A stretch of DNA of 64,000 nt from Coriaria nepalensis (taxonomy: Eukaryota > Streptophyta > Magnoliopsida > Cucurbitales > Coriariaceae): assembly GCA_027186245.1 (NCBI GenBank), contig CP114481.1, forward strand, positions 22,661,501-22,725,500, in the 5' to 3' direction. The translations under genes and the position numbers were made by a program. Shown piece after piece: positions 51,401-64,000 of the stretch. Each line of letters starts with the position of its first letter. Position 1 is the first letter of the stretch. Below the pieces are notes generated by a model. It was not told the origin of the DNA, ran no database searches, and saw nothing but the letters and a program-made list of their open reading frames with translations.

Positions 51401-52600
51401 CGTTCGAATTCATTTAGAATGATTTAATGACTAGAAGAGACTCAGTGACATGACCTTAAGGCTAAACAAATGCATTGTTGCCTTCAATAGATCAACGGCA
51501 AGTTACGCACGAAATGCATGTTTAAACGCTGAATTTCGTTCGAAGTGATTTAGAATGATTTACTGACTAAAAGAGACGCAAAAATATGACTTTAAGGCTA
51601 AAAAATGCATAGTTGCCATCAATAGATCAATTGCAAGTTATGCATGAAAGTCGCGTTTTAAATGCAAAAAGAGAATTGGTTGAAGTGCCTTCAAACAACT
51701 TAATGGTTGAAAAGACTGAGTGATATTCTTTTTAATGGTAAAATAATTCATTGTTGTGTTCAATAGATTAATTACAAGTTCTGTAAGAAAATAATGTTTG
51801 AAGGGCAAAAATAGAATTTGTTCGATATCATTTAGAATGATTTAATGACTAGAAGAGACTCAGTGACATGACTTTAAGGCTAAACAAATGCATTCTTGCC
51901 TTCAATAGATCAACTGCAAGTTATGCACGAAAGTCGTGTTCAAAGCCCGAATTTCGTTCGAAGTGATTCATAATGATTTACTAATAAAAAGAGACGCAAA
52001 AATATGACTTTAAGGCTAAAAAATGCATAGTTGCCATCAATAGATCAATTCCAAGTTATGCATGAGAGTCGCGTTTTAAATGCAAAAAGAGAATTGGTTC
52101 GAAGTGCCTTCAAACAATTTAATGGTCGAAAAGACTGAGTGATGTGCTTTTTAATGGTAAAATAATTCATTGTTGTCTTGAATAGATTAATTACAAGTTA
52201 TGTAAGAAAATAATGTTTGAAGGGCAAAAATATAATTCGTTTGAATTAATTTAGAATGATTTAATGACTAGAAGAGACTCAGTGACATGACTTTAAGGCT
52301 AAACAAATGCATTGTTGCCTTCAATAGATCAACTGCAAGTTATGCACGAAAGTCAAGTTTAAAGGCCAAATTTCGTTCGAAGTGATTAAGAAAGATTTAA
52401 TGACTAAAAGAGATGCAAAAATATGACTTTAAGGCAAAAAATTGAATAGTTGCCTTCAATAGATCAAGTGCAAGTTATGCATGAAAGTCGCGTTTTAAAA
52501 GCAAAAAGAGAATTGGTTCGAAGTGGCTTCAAACAATTTAATTGTTGAAAAGACTGAGTGATATTCTTTTTAATGGTAAAATAATTCATTGTTGTCTTCA
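48411..52600 (+). repeat. 4190-bp HOR, copy 1
   Basis: Ten trimers (30 monomers). The offset is fixed by attcgttctaattaattt at 48463, 52653, 56843 and 61033. An internal sub-repeat of about 1675 bp is marked by gatgtagtgactagaataga near 48904 and 50581. The C variant aaaaaacatgattttaagg occurs three times per unit. This copy alone has aaggcaaaaaattgaatag at 52431; later copies read aaggctaaaaattg. Confidence 0.95.
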
Positions 52601-55600
52601 ATAGATTAATTACAAGTTATGTAAGAAAATAATGTTTGAAGGGCGAAAATAGAATTCGTTCTAATTAATTTAGAATGATTTAATGACTAGAAGAGACTCA
52701 GTGACATGACTTTAAGGCTAAACAAATGCATTGTTGCCTTCAATAGATCAACTGCAAGTTATGCACGAAAGTCATGTTTAAAGGCCGAATTTCGTTCGAA
52801 GTGATTTAGAATGATTTACTGACTAAAAGAGACGAAAAAATATGACTTTAAGGCTAAAAAATGCATAGTTGCCATTAATAGATCAATTGCAAGTTATGCA
52901 TGAAAGTCGCGTTTGAAAAGCAAAAAGAGAATTGGTTCGTAGTGCCTTCAAACAATTTAATGGTTGAAAAGACTGAGTGATATGTTTTTTAATGGTAAAA
53001 TAATACATTGTTGTCTTCCGTAGATTAATTACAAGTTATGTAAGAAAAAATGTTTGAAGGGCAAAAATAGAATTCGTTCAAATTAATTTAGAATGATGTA
53101 GTGACTAGAATAGACTCAGTGACATGACTTTAAGGCTAAAAAAATGCATTGTTTCCTTCAATAGATCAACTGCAAGTTATGCACGAAAGTCATGTTTAAA
53201 GGCTGAATTTCGTTCGATGTGATTTAGAATGATTTACTGACTAAAAGAGATGAAAAAACATGATTTTAAGGCTAAAAAAATGCATAGTTGCCATCAATAG
53301 ATCAATTTCAAGTTATGCATGAAAGTCGCGTTTTAAATGCAAAAAGAGAATTGGTTCGAAGTGCCTTCAAAAAATTTCATGATTGAAAAGACTGAGTGAT
53401 ATGCTTTTTAATGCTAAAATAATGCATTGTTGTCTTCAATAGATTAATTAAAAGTTATGGAAGAAAATAATGTTTGAAGGGCGAAAATTGAATTTGTTCG
53501 AATTAATTTAGAATGATTTAATGACTAGAAGAGACTCGGTGACATGACTTTAAGGCTAAACAAATGCATTGTTGCCTTCAATAGATCAACTGCAAGTTAT
53601 GCACGAAAGTCATGTTTAAAGGCCGAATTTCGTTCGAAGTGATTTAGAATGATTTACTGACTAAAAGAGACGCAAAAATATGACTTTAAGGCTAAAAAAT
53701 GCATAGTTGCCATCAATAGATCAATTGCAAGTTATGCATGAAAGTCGCGTTTGAAAACCAAAAAGAGAATTGGTTCGAAGTGCCTTCAAACAATTTCATG
53801 GTTGAAAAGACTGAGTGATACTCTTTTTAATGGTAAAATAATTCATTGTTGTGTTCAATAGATTAATTACAAGTTATGTAAGAAAATAATGTTTGAAGGG
53901 CAAAAATAGAATTCGTTCGAATTCATTTAGAATGATTTAATGACTAAAAGAGACTCAGTGACATGACCTTAAGGCTAAACAAATGCATTGTTGCCTTCAA
54001 AAGATCAACTGCAAGTTACGCACGAAAGTCATGTTTAAAGGCCGAATTTCGTTCCAAGTGATTTAGAATGATTTACTGACTAAAAGAGACGCAAAAATAT
54101 GACTTTAAGGCTAAAAAATGCATAGTTGCCAGCAACAGATCAATTGCAAGTTATGCATGAAAGTCGCGTTTGAAAAGCAAAAAGAGAATTGGTTCGTAGT
54201 GCCTTCAAACAATTTAATGGTTGAAAAGACTGAGTGATATGTTTTTTAATGGCAAAATAATACATTGTTGTCTTCCGTAGATTAATTACAAGTTGTGTAA
54301 GAAAATAATGTTTGAAGGGCAAAAATCGAATTCGTTCGAATTAATTTAGAATGATTTAATGACTAGAAGAGACTCAGTGACATGACTTTAAGGCTAAACA
54401 AATGCATTGTTGCCTTCAATAGATCAACTGCAGGTTATGCACGAAAGTCATGTTTAAAGGCCGAATTGCGTTCGAAGTGATTTAGAATGATTTACTGACT
54501 AAAAGAGACGAAAAAATATGACTTTAAGGCTAAAAAATGCATAGTTGCCATTAATAGATCAATTGCAAGTTATGCATGAAAGTCGCGTTTGAAAAGCAAA
54601 AAGAGAATTGGTTCGTAGTGCCTTCAAACAATTTAATGGTTGAAAAGACTGAGTGATATGTTTTTTAATGGTAAAATAATACATTGTTGTCTTCCGTAGA
54701 TTAATTACAAGTTATGTAAGAAAAAATGTTTGAAGGGCAAAAATAGAATTCGTTCAAATTAATTTAGAATGATGTAGTGACTAGAATAGACTCAGTGACA
54801 TTACTTTAAGGCTAAAAAAATGCATTGTTTCCTTCAATAGATCAACTGCAAGTTATGCACGAAAGTCATGTTTAAAGGCTGAATTTCGTTCGATGTGATT
54901 TAGAATGATTTACTGACTAAAAGAGATGAAAAAACATGATTTTAAGGCTAAAAAAATGCATAGTTGCCATCAATAGATCAATTTCAAGTTATGCATGAAA
55001 GTCGCGTTTTAAATGCAAAAAGAGAATTGGTTCGAAGTGCCTTCAAAAAATTTCATGATTGAAAAGACTGAGTGATATGCTTTTTAATGCTAAAATAATG
55101 CATTGTTGTCTTCAATAGATTAATTAAAAGTTATGGAAGAAAATAATCTTTGAAGGGTGAAAATAAATTTTGTTCGAATTAATTTAGAATGATTTAATGA
55201 CTAGAAGGGACTCAATGACATGACTTTAAGGCTAAACAAATGCATTGTTGCCTTCAATAGATCATCTGCAAGTTATGCACTAAAGTCATGTTTAAAGGCC
55301 GAATTTCGTTCCAAGTGATTTAGAATGATTTACTGACTAAAAGAGATGAAAAAACATGATTTTAAGGCTAAAAAAATGCATAGTTGCCATCAATAGATCA
55401 ATTGCAAGTTATGCATGAAAGTCGCGTTTTAAATGCAACAAGAGAATTGGTTCGAAGTGCCTTCAAACAATTTAATGGTTGAAAAGACTGAGTGATATTC
55501 TTTTTAATGGTAAAATAATTCATTGTTGTGTTCAATAAATTAATTACAAGTTCTGTAAGAAAATAATGTTTGAAGGGCAAAAATAGAATTCGTTCGAATT

Positions 55601-56790
55601 CATTTAGAATGATTTAATGACTAGAAGAGACTCAGTGACATGACCTTAAGGCTAAACAAATGCATTGTTGCCTTCAATAGATCAACGGCAAGTTACGCAC
55701 GAAATGCATGTTTAAACGCTGAATTTCGTTCGAAGTGATTTAGAATGATTTACTGACTAAAAGAGACGCAAAAATATGACTTTAAGGCTAAAAAATGCAT
55801 AGTTGCCATCAATAGATCAATTGCAAGTTATGCATGAAAGTCGCGTTTTAAATGCAAAAAGAGAATTGGTTGAAGTGCCTTCAAACAACTTAATGGTTGA
55901 AAAGACTGAGTGATATTCTTTTTAATGGTAAAATAATTCATTGTTGTGTTCAATAGATTAATTACAAGTTCTGTAAGAAAATAATGTTTGAAGGGCAAAA
56001 ATAGAATTTGTTCGATATCATTTAGAATGATTTAATGACTAGAAGAGACTCAGTGACATGACTTTAAGGCTAAACAAATGCATTCTTGCCTTCAATAGAT
56101 CAACTGCAAGTTATGCACGAAAGTCGTGTTCAAAGCCCGAATTTCGTTCGAAGTGATTCATAATGATTTACTAATAAAAAGAGACGCAAAAATATGACTT
56201 TAAGGCTAAAAAATGCATAGTTGCCATCAATAGATCAATTCCAAGTTATGCATGAGAGTCGCGTTTTAAATGCAAAAAGAGAATTGGTTCGAAGTGCCTT
56301 CAAACAATTTAATGGTCGAAAAGACTGAGTGATGTGCTTTTTAATGGTAAAATAATTCATTGTTGTCTTGAATAGATTAATTACAAGTTATGTAAGAAAA
56401 TAATGTTTGAAGGGCAAAAATATAATTCGTTTGAATTAATTTAGAATGATTTAATGACTAGAAGAGACTCAGTGACATGACTTTAAGGCTAAACAAATGC
56501 ATTGTTGCCTTCAATAGATCAACTGCAAGTTATGCACGAAAGTCAAGTTTAAAGGCCAAATTTCGTTCGAAGTGATTAAGAAAGATTTAATGACTAAAAG
56601 AGATGCAAAAATATGACTTTAAGGCTAAAAATTGAATAGTTGCCTTCAATAGATCAAGTGCAAGTTATGCATGAAAGTCGCGTTTTAAAAGCAAAAAGAG
56701 AATTGGTTCGAAGTGGCTTCAAACAATTTAATTGTTGAAAAGACTGAGTGATATTCTTTTTAATGGTAAAATAATTCATTGTTGTCTTCA
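52601..56790 (+). repeat. 4190-bp HOR, copy 2
   Basis: This copy repeats copy 1 in register. It shares with copy 1 the older states c at 54253, c at 54327 and a at 54602. The only difference from copy 1 noticed by eye is at 56626. Confidence 0.95.
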
Positions 56791-59700
56791 ATAGATTAAT
56801 TACAAGTTATGTAAGAAAATAATGTTTGAAGGGCGAAAATAGAATTCGTTCTAATTAATTTAGAATGATTTAATGACTAGAAGAGACTCAGTGACATGAC
56901 TTTAAGGCTAAACAAATGCATTGTTGCCTTCAATAGATCAACTGCAAGTTATGCACGAAAGTCATGTTTAAAGGCCGAATTTCGTTCGAAGTGATTTAGA
57001 ATGATTTACTGACTAAAAGAGACGAAAAAATATGACTTTAAGGCTAAAAAATGCATAGTTGCCATTAATAGATCAATTGCAAGTTATGCATGAAAGTCGC
57101 GTTTGAAAAGCAAAAAGAGAATTGGTTCGTAGTGCCTTCAAACAATTTAATGGTTGAAAAGACTGAGTGATATGTTTTTTAATGGTAAAATAATACATTG
57201 TTGTCTTCCGTAGATTAATTACAAGTTATGTAAGAAAAAATGTTTGAAGGGCAAAAATAGAATTCGTTCAAATTAATTTAGAATGATGTAGTGACTAGAA
57301 TAGACTCAGTGACATGACTTTAAGGCTAAAAAAATGCATTGTTTCCTTCAATAGATCAACTGCAAGTTATGCACGAAAGTCATGTTTAAAGGCTGAATTT
57401 CGTTCGATGTGATTTAGAATGATTTACTGACTAAAAGAGATGAAAAAACATGATTTTAAGGCTAAAAAAATGCATAGTTGCCATCAATAGATCAATTTCA
57501 AGTTATGCATGAAAGTCGCGTTTTAAATGCAAAAAGAGAATTGGTTCGAAGTGCCTTCAAAAAATTTCATGATTGAAAAGACTGAGTGATATGCTTTTTA
57601 ATGCTAAAATAATGCATTGTTGTCTTCAATAGATTAATTAAAAGTTATGGAAGAAAATAATGTTTGAAGGGCGAAAATTGAATTTGTTCGAATTAATTTA
57701 GAATGATTTAATGACTAGAAGAGACTCGGTGACATGACTTTAAGGCTAAACAAATGCATTGTTGCCTTCAATAGATCAACTGCAAGTTATGCACGAAAGT
57801 CATGTTTAAAGGCCGAATTTCGTTCGAAGTGATTTAGAATGATTTACTGACTAAAAGAGACGCAAAAATATGACTTTAAGGCTAAAAAATGCATAGTTGC
57901 CATCAATAGATCAATTGCAAGTTATGCATGAAAGTCGCGTTTGAAAACCAAAAAGAGAATTGGTTCGAAGTGCCTTCAAACAATTTCATGGTTGAAAAGA
58001 CTGAGTGATACTCTTTTTAATGGTAAAATAATTCATTGTTGTGTTCAATAGATTAATTACAAGTTATGTAAGAAAATAATGTTTGAAGGGCAAAAATAGA
58101 ATTCGTTCGAATTCATTTAGAATGATTTAATGACTAAAAGAGACTCAGTGACATGACCTTAAGGCTAAACAAATGCATTGTTGCCTTCAAAAGATCAACT
58201 GCAAGTTACGCACGAAAGTCATGTTTAAAGGCCGAATTTCGTTCCAAGTGATTTAGAATGATTTACTGACTAAAAGAGACGCAAAAATATGACTTTAAGG
58301 CTAAAAAATGCATAGTTGCCAGCAACAGATCAATTGCAAGTTATGCATGAAAGTCGCGTTTGAAAAGCAAAAAGAGAATTGGTTCGTAGTGCCTTCAAAC
58401 AATTTAATGGTTGAAAAGACTGAGTGATATGTTTTTTAATGGTAAAATAATACATTGTTGTCTTCCGTAGATTAATTACAAGTTGTGTAAGAAAATAATG
58501 TTTGAAGGGCAAAAATAGAATTCGTTCGAATTAATTTAGAATGATTTAATGACTAGAAGAGACTCAGTGACATGACTTTAAGGCTAAACAAATGCATTGT
58601 TGCCTTCAATAGATCAACTGCAGGTTATGCACGAAAGTCATGTTTAAAGGCCGAATTGCGTTCGAAGTGATTTAGAATGATTTACTGACTAAAAGAGACG
58701 AAAAAATATGACTTTAAGGCTAAAAAATGCATAGTTGCCATTAATAGATCAATTGCAAGTTATGCATGAAAGTCGCGTTTGAAAAGCAAAAGGAGAATTG
58801 GTTCGTAGTGCCTTCAAACAATTTAATGGTTGAAAAGACTGAGTGATATGTTTTTTAATGGTAAAATAATACATTGTTGTCTTCCGTAGATTAATTACAA
58901 GTTATGTAAGAAAAAATGTTTGAAGGGCAAAAATAGAATTCGTTCAAATTAATTTAGAATGATGTAGTGACTAGAATAGACTCAGTGACATTACTTTAAG
59001 GCTAAAAAAATGCATTGTTTCCTTCAATAGATCAACTGCAAGTTATGCACGAAAGTCATGTTTAAAGGCTGAATTTCGTTCGATGTGATTTAGAATGATT
59101 TACTGACTAAAAGAGATGAAAAAACATGATTTTAAGGCTAAAAAAATGCATAGTTGCCATCAATAGATCAATTTCAAGTTATGCATGAAAGTCGCGTTTT
59201 AAATGCAAAAAGAGAATTGGTTCGAAGTGCCTTCAAAAAATTTCATGATTGAAAAGACTGAGTGATATGCTTTTTAATGCTAAAATAATGCATTGTTGTC
59301 TTCAATAGATTAATTAAAAGTTATGGAAGAAAATAATCTTTGAAGGGTGAAAATAAATTTTGTTCGAATTAATTTAGAATGATTTAATGACTAGAAGGGA
59401 CTCAATGACATGACTTTAAGGCTAAACAAATGCATTGTTGCCTTCAATAGATCATCTGCAAGTTATGCACTAAAGTCATGTTTAAAGGCCGAATTTCGTT
59501 CCAAGTGATTTAGAATGATTTACTGACTAAAAGAGATGAAAAAACATGATTTTAAGGCTAAAAAAATGCATAGTTGCCATCAATAGATCAATTGCAAGTT
59601 ATGCATGAAAGTCGCGTTTTAAATGCAACAAGAGAATTGGTTCGAAGTGCCTTCAAACAATTTAATGGTTGAAAAGACTGAGTGATATTCTTTTTAATGG

Positions 59701-60980
59701 TAAAATAATTCATTGTTGTGTTCAATAAATTAATTACAAGTTCTGTAAGAAAATAATGTTTGAAGGGCAAAAATAGAATTCGTTCGAATTCATTTAGAAT
59801 GATTTAATGACTAGAAGAGACTCAGTGACATGACCTTAAGGCTAAACAAATGCATTGTTGCCTTCAATAGATCAACGGCAAGTTACGCACGAAATGCATG
59901 TTTAAACGCTGAATTTCGTTCGAAGTGATTTAGAATGATTTACTGACTAAAAGAGACGCAAAAATATGACTTTAAGGCTAAAAAATGCATAGTTGCCATC
60001 AATAGATCAATTGCAAGTTATGCATGAAAGTCGCGTTTTAAATGCAAAAAGAGAATTGGTTGAAGTGCCTTCAAACAACTTAATGGTTGAAAAGACTGAG
60101 TGATATTCTTTTTAATGGTAAAATAATTCATTGTTGTGTTCAATAGATTAATTACAAGTTCTGTAAGAAAATAATGTTTGAAGGGCAAAAATAGAATTTG
60201 TTCGATATCATTTAGAATGATTTAATGACTAGAAGAGACTCAGTGACATGACTTTAAGGCTAAACAAATGCATTCTTGCCTTCAATAGATCAACTGCAAG
60301 TTATGCACGAAAGTCGTGTTCAAAGCCCGAATTTCGTTCGAAGTGATTCATAATGATTTACTAATAAAAAGAGACGCAAAAATATGACTTTAAGGCTAAA
60401 AAATGCATAGTTGCCATCAATAGATCAATTCCAAGTTATGCATGAGAGTCGCGTTTTAAATGCAAAAAGAGAATTGGTTCGAAGTGCCTTCAAACAATTT
60501 AATGGTCGAAAAGACTGAGTGATGTGCTTTTTAATGGTAAAATAATTCATTGTTGTCTTGAATAGATTAATTACAAGTTATGTAAGAAAATAATGTTTGA
60601 AGGGCAAAAATATAATTCGTTTGAATTAATTTAGAATGATTTAATGACTAGAAGAGACTCAGTGACATGACTTTAAGGCTAAACAAATGCATTGTTGCCT
60701 TCAATAGATCAACTGCAAGTTATGCACGAAAGTCAAGTTTAAAGGCCAAATTTCGTTCGAAGTGATTAAGAAAGATTTAATGACTAAAAGAGATGCAAAA
60801 ATATGACTTTAAGGCTAAAAATTGAATAGTTGCCTTCAATAGATCAAGTGCAAGTTATGCATGAAAGTCGCGTTTTAAAAGCAAAAAGAGAATTGGTTCG
60901 AAGTGGCTTCAAACAATTTAATTGTTGAAAAGACTGAGTGATATTCTTTTTAATGGTAAAATAATTCATTGTTGTCTTCA
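56791..60980 (+). repeat. 4190-bp HOR, copy 3
   Basis: In register with copies 1 and 2. It differs from them at 58443 (t), 58517 (a) and 58792 (g). All three changes are shared with copy 4. Confidence 0.95.
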
Positions 60981-63900
60981 ATAGATTAATTACAAGTTAT
61001 GTAAGAAAATAATGTTTGAAGGGCGAAAATAGAATTCGTTCTAATTAATTTAGAATGATTTAATGACTAGAAGAGACTCAGTGACATGACTTTAAGGCTA
61101 AACAAATGCATTGTTGCCTTCAATAGATCAACTGCAAGTTATGCACGAAAGTCATGTTTAAAGGCCGAATTTCGTTCGAAGTGATTTAGAATGATTTACT
61201 GACTAAAAGAGACGAAAAAATATGACTTTAAGGCTAAAAAATGCATAGTTGCCATTAATAGATCAATTGCAAGTTATGCATGAAAGTCGCGTTTGAAAAG
61301 CAAAAAGAGAATTGGTTCGTAGTGCCTTCAAACAATTTAATGGTTGAAAAGACTGAGTGATATGTTTTTTAATGGTAAAATAATACATTGTTGTCTTCCG
61401 TAGATTAATTACAAGTTATGTAAGAAAAAATGTTTGAAGGGCAAAAATAGAATTCGTTCAAATTAATTTAGAATGATGTAGTGACTAGAATAGACTCAGT
61501 GACATGACTTTAAGGCTAAAAAAATGCATTGTTTCCTTCAATAGATCAACTGCAAGTTATGCACGAAAGTCATGTTTAAAGGCTGAATTTCGTTCGATGT
61601 GATTTAGAATGATTTACTGACTAAAAGAGATGAAAAAACATGATTTTAAGGCTAAAAAAATGCATAGTTGCCATCAATAGATCAATTTCAAGTTATGCAT
61701 GAAAGTCGCGTTTTAAATGCAAAAAGAGAATTGGTTCGAAGTGCCTTCAAAAAATTTCATGATTGAAAAGACTGAGTGATATGCTTTTTAATGCTAAAAT
61801 AATGCATTGTTGTCTTCAATAGATTAATTAAAAGTTATGGAAGAAAATAATGTTTGAAGGGCGAAAATTGAATTTGTTCGAATTAATTTAGAATGATTTA
61901 ATGACTAGAAGAGACTCGGTGACATGACTTTAAGGCTAAACAAATGCATTGTTGCCTTCAATAGATCAACTGCAAGTTATGCACGAAAGTCATGTTTAAA
62001 GGCCGAATTTCGTTCGAAGTGATTTAGAATGATTTACTGACTAAAAGAGACGCAAAAATATGACTTTAAGGCTAAAAAATGCATAGTTGCCATCAATAGA
62101 TCAATTGCAAGTTATGCATGAAAGTCGCGTTTGAAAACCAAAAAGAGAATTGGTTCGAAGTGCCTTCAAACAATTTCATGGTTGAAAAGACTGAGTGATA
62201 CTCTTTTTAATGGTAAAATAATTCATTGTTGTGTTCAATAGATTAATTACAAGTTATGTAAGAAAATAATGTTTGAAGGGCAAAAATAGAATTCGTTCGA
62301 ATTCATTTAGAATGATTTAATGACTAAAAGAGACTCAGTGACATGACCTTAAGGCTAAACAAATGCATTGTTGCCTTCAAAAGATCAACTGCAAGTTACG
62401 CACGAAAGTCATGTTTAAAGGCCGAATTTCGTTCCAAGTGATTTAGAATGATTTACTGACTAAAAGAGACGCAAAAATATGACTTTAAGGCTAAAAAATG
62501 CATAGTTGCCAGCAACAGATCAATTGCAAGTTATGCATGAAAGTCGCGTTTGAAAAGCAAAAAGAGAATTGGTTCGTAGTGCCTTCAAACAATTTAATGG
62601 TTGAAAAGACTGAGTGATATGTTTTTTAATGGTAAAATAATACATTGTTGTCTTCCGTAGATTAATTACAAGTTGTGTAAGAAAATAATGTTTGAAGGGC
62701 AAAAATAGAATTCGTTCGAATTAATTTAGAATGATTTAATGACTAGAAGAGACTCAGTGACATGACTTTAAGGCTAAACAAATGCATTGTTGCCTTCAAT
62801 AGATCAACTGCAGGTTATGCACGAAAGTCATGTTTAAAGGCCGAATTGCGTTCGAAGTGATTTAGAATGATTTACTGACTAAAAGAGACGAAAAAATATG
62901 ACTTTAAGGCTAAAAAATGCATAGTTGCCATTAATAGATCAATTGCAAGTTATGCATGAAAGTCGCGTTTGAAAAGCAAAAGGAGAATTGGTTCGTAGTG
63001 CCTTCAAACAATTTAATGGTTGAAAAGACTGAGTGATATGTTTTTTAATGGTAAAATAATACATTGTTGTCTTCCGTAGATTAATTACAAGTTATGTAAG
63101 AAAAAATGTTTGAAGGGCAAAAATAGAATTCGTTCAAATTAATTTAGAATGATGTAGTGACTAGAATAGACTCAGTGACATTACTTTAAGGCTAAAAAAA
63201 TGCATTGTTTCCTTCAATAGATCAACTGCAAGTTATGCACGAAAGTCATGTTTAAAGGCTGAATTTCGTTCGATGTGATTTAGAATGATTTACTGACTAA
63301 AAGAGATGAAAAAACATGATTTTAAGGCTAAAAAAATGCATAGTTGCCATCAATAGATCAATTTCAAGTTATGCATGAAAGTCGCGTTTTAAATGCAAAA
63401 AGAGAATTGGTTCGAAGTGCCTTCAAAAAATTTCATGATTGAAAAGACTGAGTGATATGCTTTTTAATGCTAAAATAATGCATTGTTGTCTTCAATAGAT
63501 TAATTAAAAGTTATGGAAGAAAATAATCTTTGAAGGGTGAAAATAAATTTTGTTCGAATTAATTTAGAATGATTTAATGACTAGAAGGGACTCAATGACA
63601 TGACTTTAAGGCTAAACAAATGCATTGTTGCCTTCAATAGATCATCTGCAAGTTATGCACTAAAGTCATGTTTAAAGGCCGAATTTCGTTCCAAGTGATT
63701 TAGAATGATTTACTGACTAAAAGAGATGAAAAAACATGATTTTAAGGCTAAAAAAATGCATAGTTGCCATCAATAGATCAATTGCAAGTTATGCATGAAA
63801 GTCGCGTTTTAAATGCAACAAGAGAATTGGTTCGAAGTGCCTTCAAACAATTTAATGGTTGAAAAGACTGAGTGATATTCTTTTTAATGGTAAAATAATT

Positions 63901-64000
63901 CATTGTTGTGTTCAATAAATTAATTACAAGTTCTGTAAGAAAATAATGTTTGAAGGGCAAAAATAGAATTCGTTCGAATTCATTTAGAATGATTTAATGA
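60981..64000 (+). repeat. 4190-bp HOR, partial copy 4 (3020 bp, continues past window)
   Basis: This copy has the states of copy 3 at 62633 (t), 62707 (a) and 62982 (g). The window ends inside it, so the number of copies further right is unknown. Confidence 0.95.

Larger units (their letters stand above)
1..64000 (+). repeat. Satellite DNA array, 140-bp monomers in 419-bp A-B-C trimers
   Basis: The whole window is built from one family of about 140-bp monomers in head-to-tail order and one orientation. Three monomer types alternate as A-B-C and give a 419-bp period; trimers are grouped into longer repeats of 1.26 to 4.19 kb. Landmarks are gttgccttcaatagatcaac in B, gttgccatcaatagatc in C and gttgtcttcaatagattaa in A. 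The family is unknown to me. Centromeric or pericentromeric satellite is the likeliest class, by analogy with other hierarchical satellites; that is inference. The array continues beyond both window ends. No gene, tRNA, rRNA or transposon interrupts it. Confidence 0.97.

Noticed and set aside
1..64000. CRISPR-like regular repetition
   Set aside because: There are no short identical repeats separated by unique spacers. The whole 140-bp monomer is repeated and the units diverge along their full length, as in a satellite.
1..64000. Telomeric repeats, rDNA spacer or retrotransposon LTR array
   Set aside because: No telomere-type hexamer or heptamer runs, no rRNA-like sequence, and no LTR ends, primer-binding site or polypurine tract were seen.
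48411..64000. Assembly artefact creating false 4190-bp copies
   Set aside because: Not excluded, but copies 1-2 and 3-4 differ at consistent sites (58443, 58517, 58792), which argues against simple duplication of one contig piece. Read depth and spanning reads would settle it.

Overview
The window is a single uninterrupted block of eukaryotic satellite DNA. I see no believable gene, RNA gene, transposon, CRISPR array or other non-satellite sequence anywhere in the 64 kb. The array runs off both ends, and every unit I checked has the same orientation. A hand count of a consensus unit gives about 31% GC. Near-identical units over tens of kilobases, with nested periodicities, are typical of centromeric or pericentromeric heterochromatin (or another large heterochromatic block) in a plant, insect or other eukaryote. 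The sequence alone does not identify the species, and I do not recognise the satellite family.

The organisation has three levels. The lowest is a monomer of about 140 bp in three diverged but homologous types: A (143 bp), B (136 bp) and C (140 bp). They repeat as A-B-C, giving a 419-bp trimer (reference unit 1968-2386). All three share a core around ttcaatagatyaa followed by caagttatg, and a TTCG-rich segment about 45-60 bp further on. The top level is a series of higher-order repeats (HORs), nearly all close to whole multiples of 419 bp.

Layout, left to right. 1-7000: a 2787-bp HOR (six trimers plus one dimer with a B/C chimeric monomer), two full copies and a partial third. 6983-14372: a 4187-bp HOR, 1.8 copies, with an internal 1675-bp sub-repeat. 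14373-20756: a 3769-bp HOR, 1.7 copies, whose first copy carries a patch of the preceding HOR. 20757-24087: a mosaic with a 1337-bp repeat, an off-register 82-bp duplication and a 417-bp trimer duplication. 24088-26690: a 1665-bp HOR related to the first HOR. 26691-28760: mosaic. 28761-31580: a 1677-bp HOR. 31609-34094: a 1672-bp HOR. 34095-35371: mosaic. 35372-37563: a 1257-bp HOR. 37564-40122: mosaic whose pieces recur at 43.9-45.1 and 47.7-48.4 kb. 40123-42126: a 1256-bp HOR. 42217-48410: a HOR with versions of 2932 and 2513 bp that differ by one perfect 419-bp trimer duplication. 48411-64000: a 4190-bp HOR (ten trimers), three full copies plus 3020 bp of a fourth, with very few differences seen by eye.

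The array looks like the product of repeated unequal exchange and conversion, in register with the 419-bp trimer and only rarely off register. The right-hand 4190-bp HOR and the left-hand 2787-bp HOR look like the most recent expansions. Three single-base variants in the 4190-bp HOR are polarised: copies 3 and 4 carry the derived state. Possible functional hints are a dyad around the core of each C monomer, a second short dyad in A monomers, and a partial match to the CENP-B box in B monomers. None of these proves centromere function. Unit boundaries are partly conventional, because the ends of a tandem repeat can be slid; copy comparisons were made by eye.
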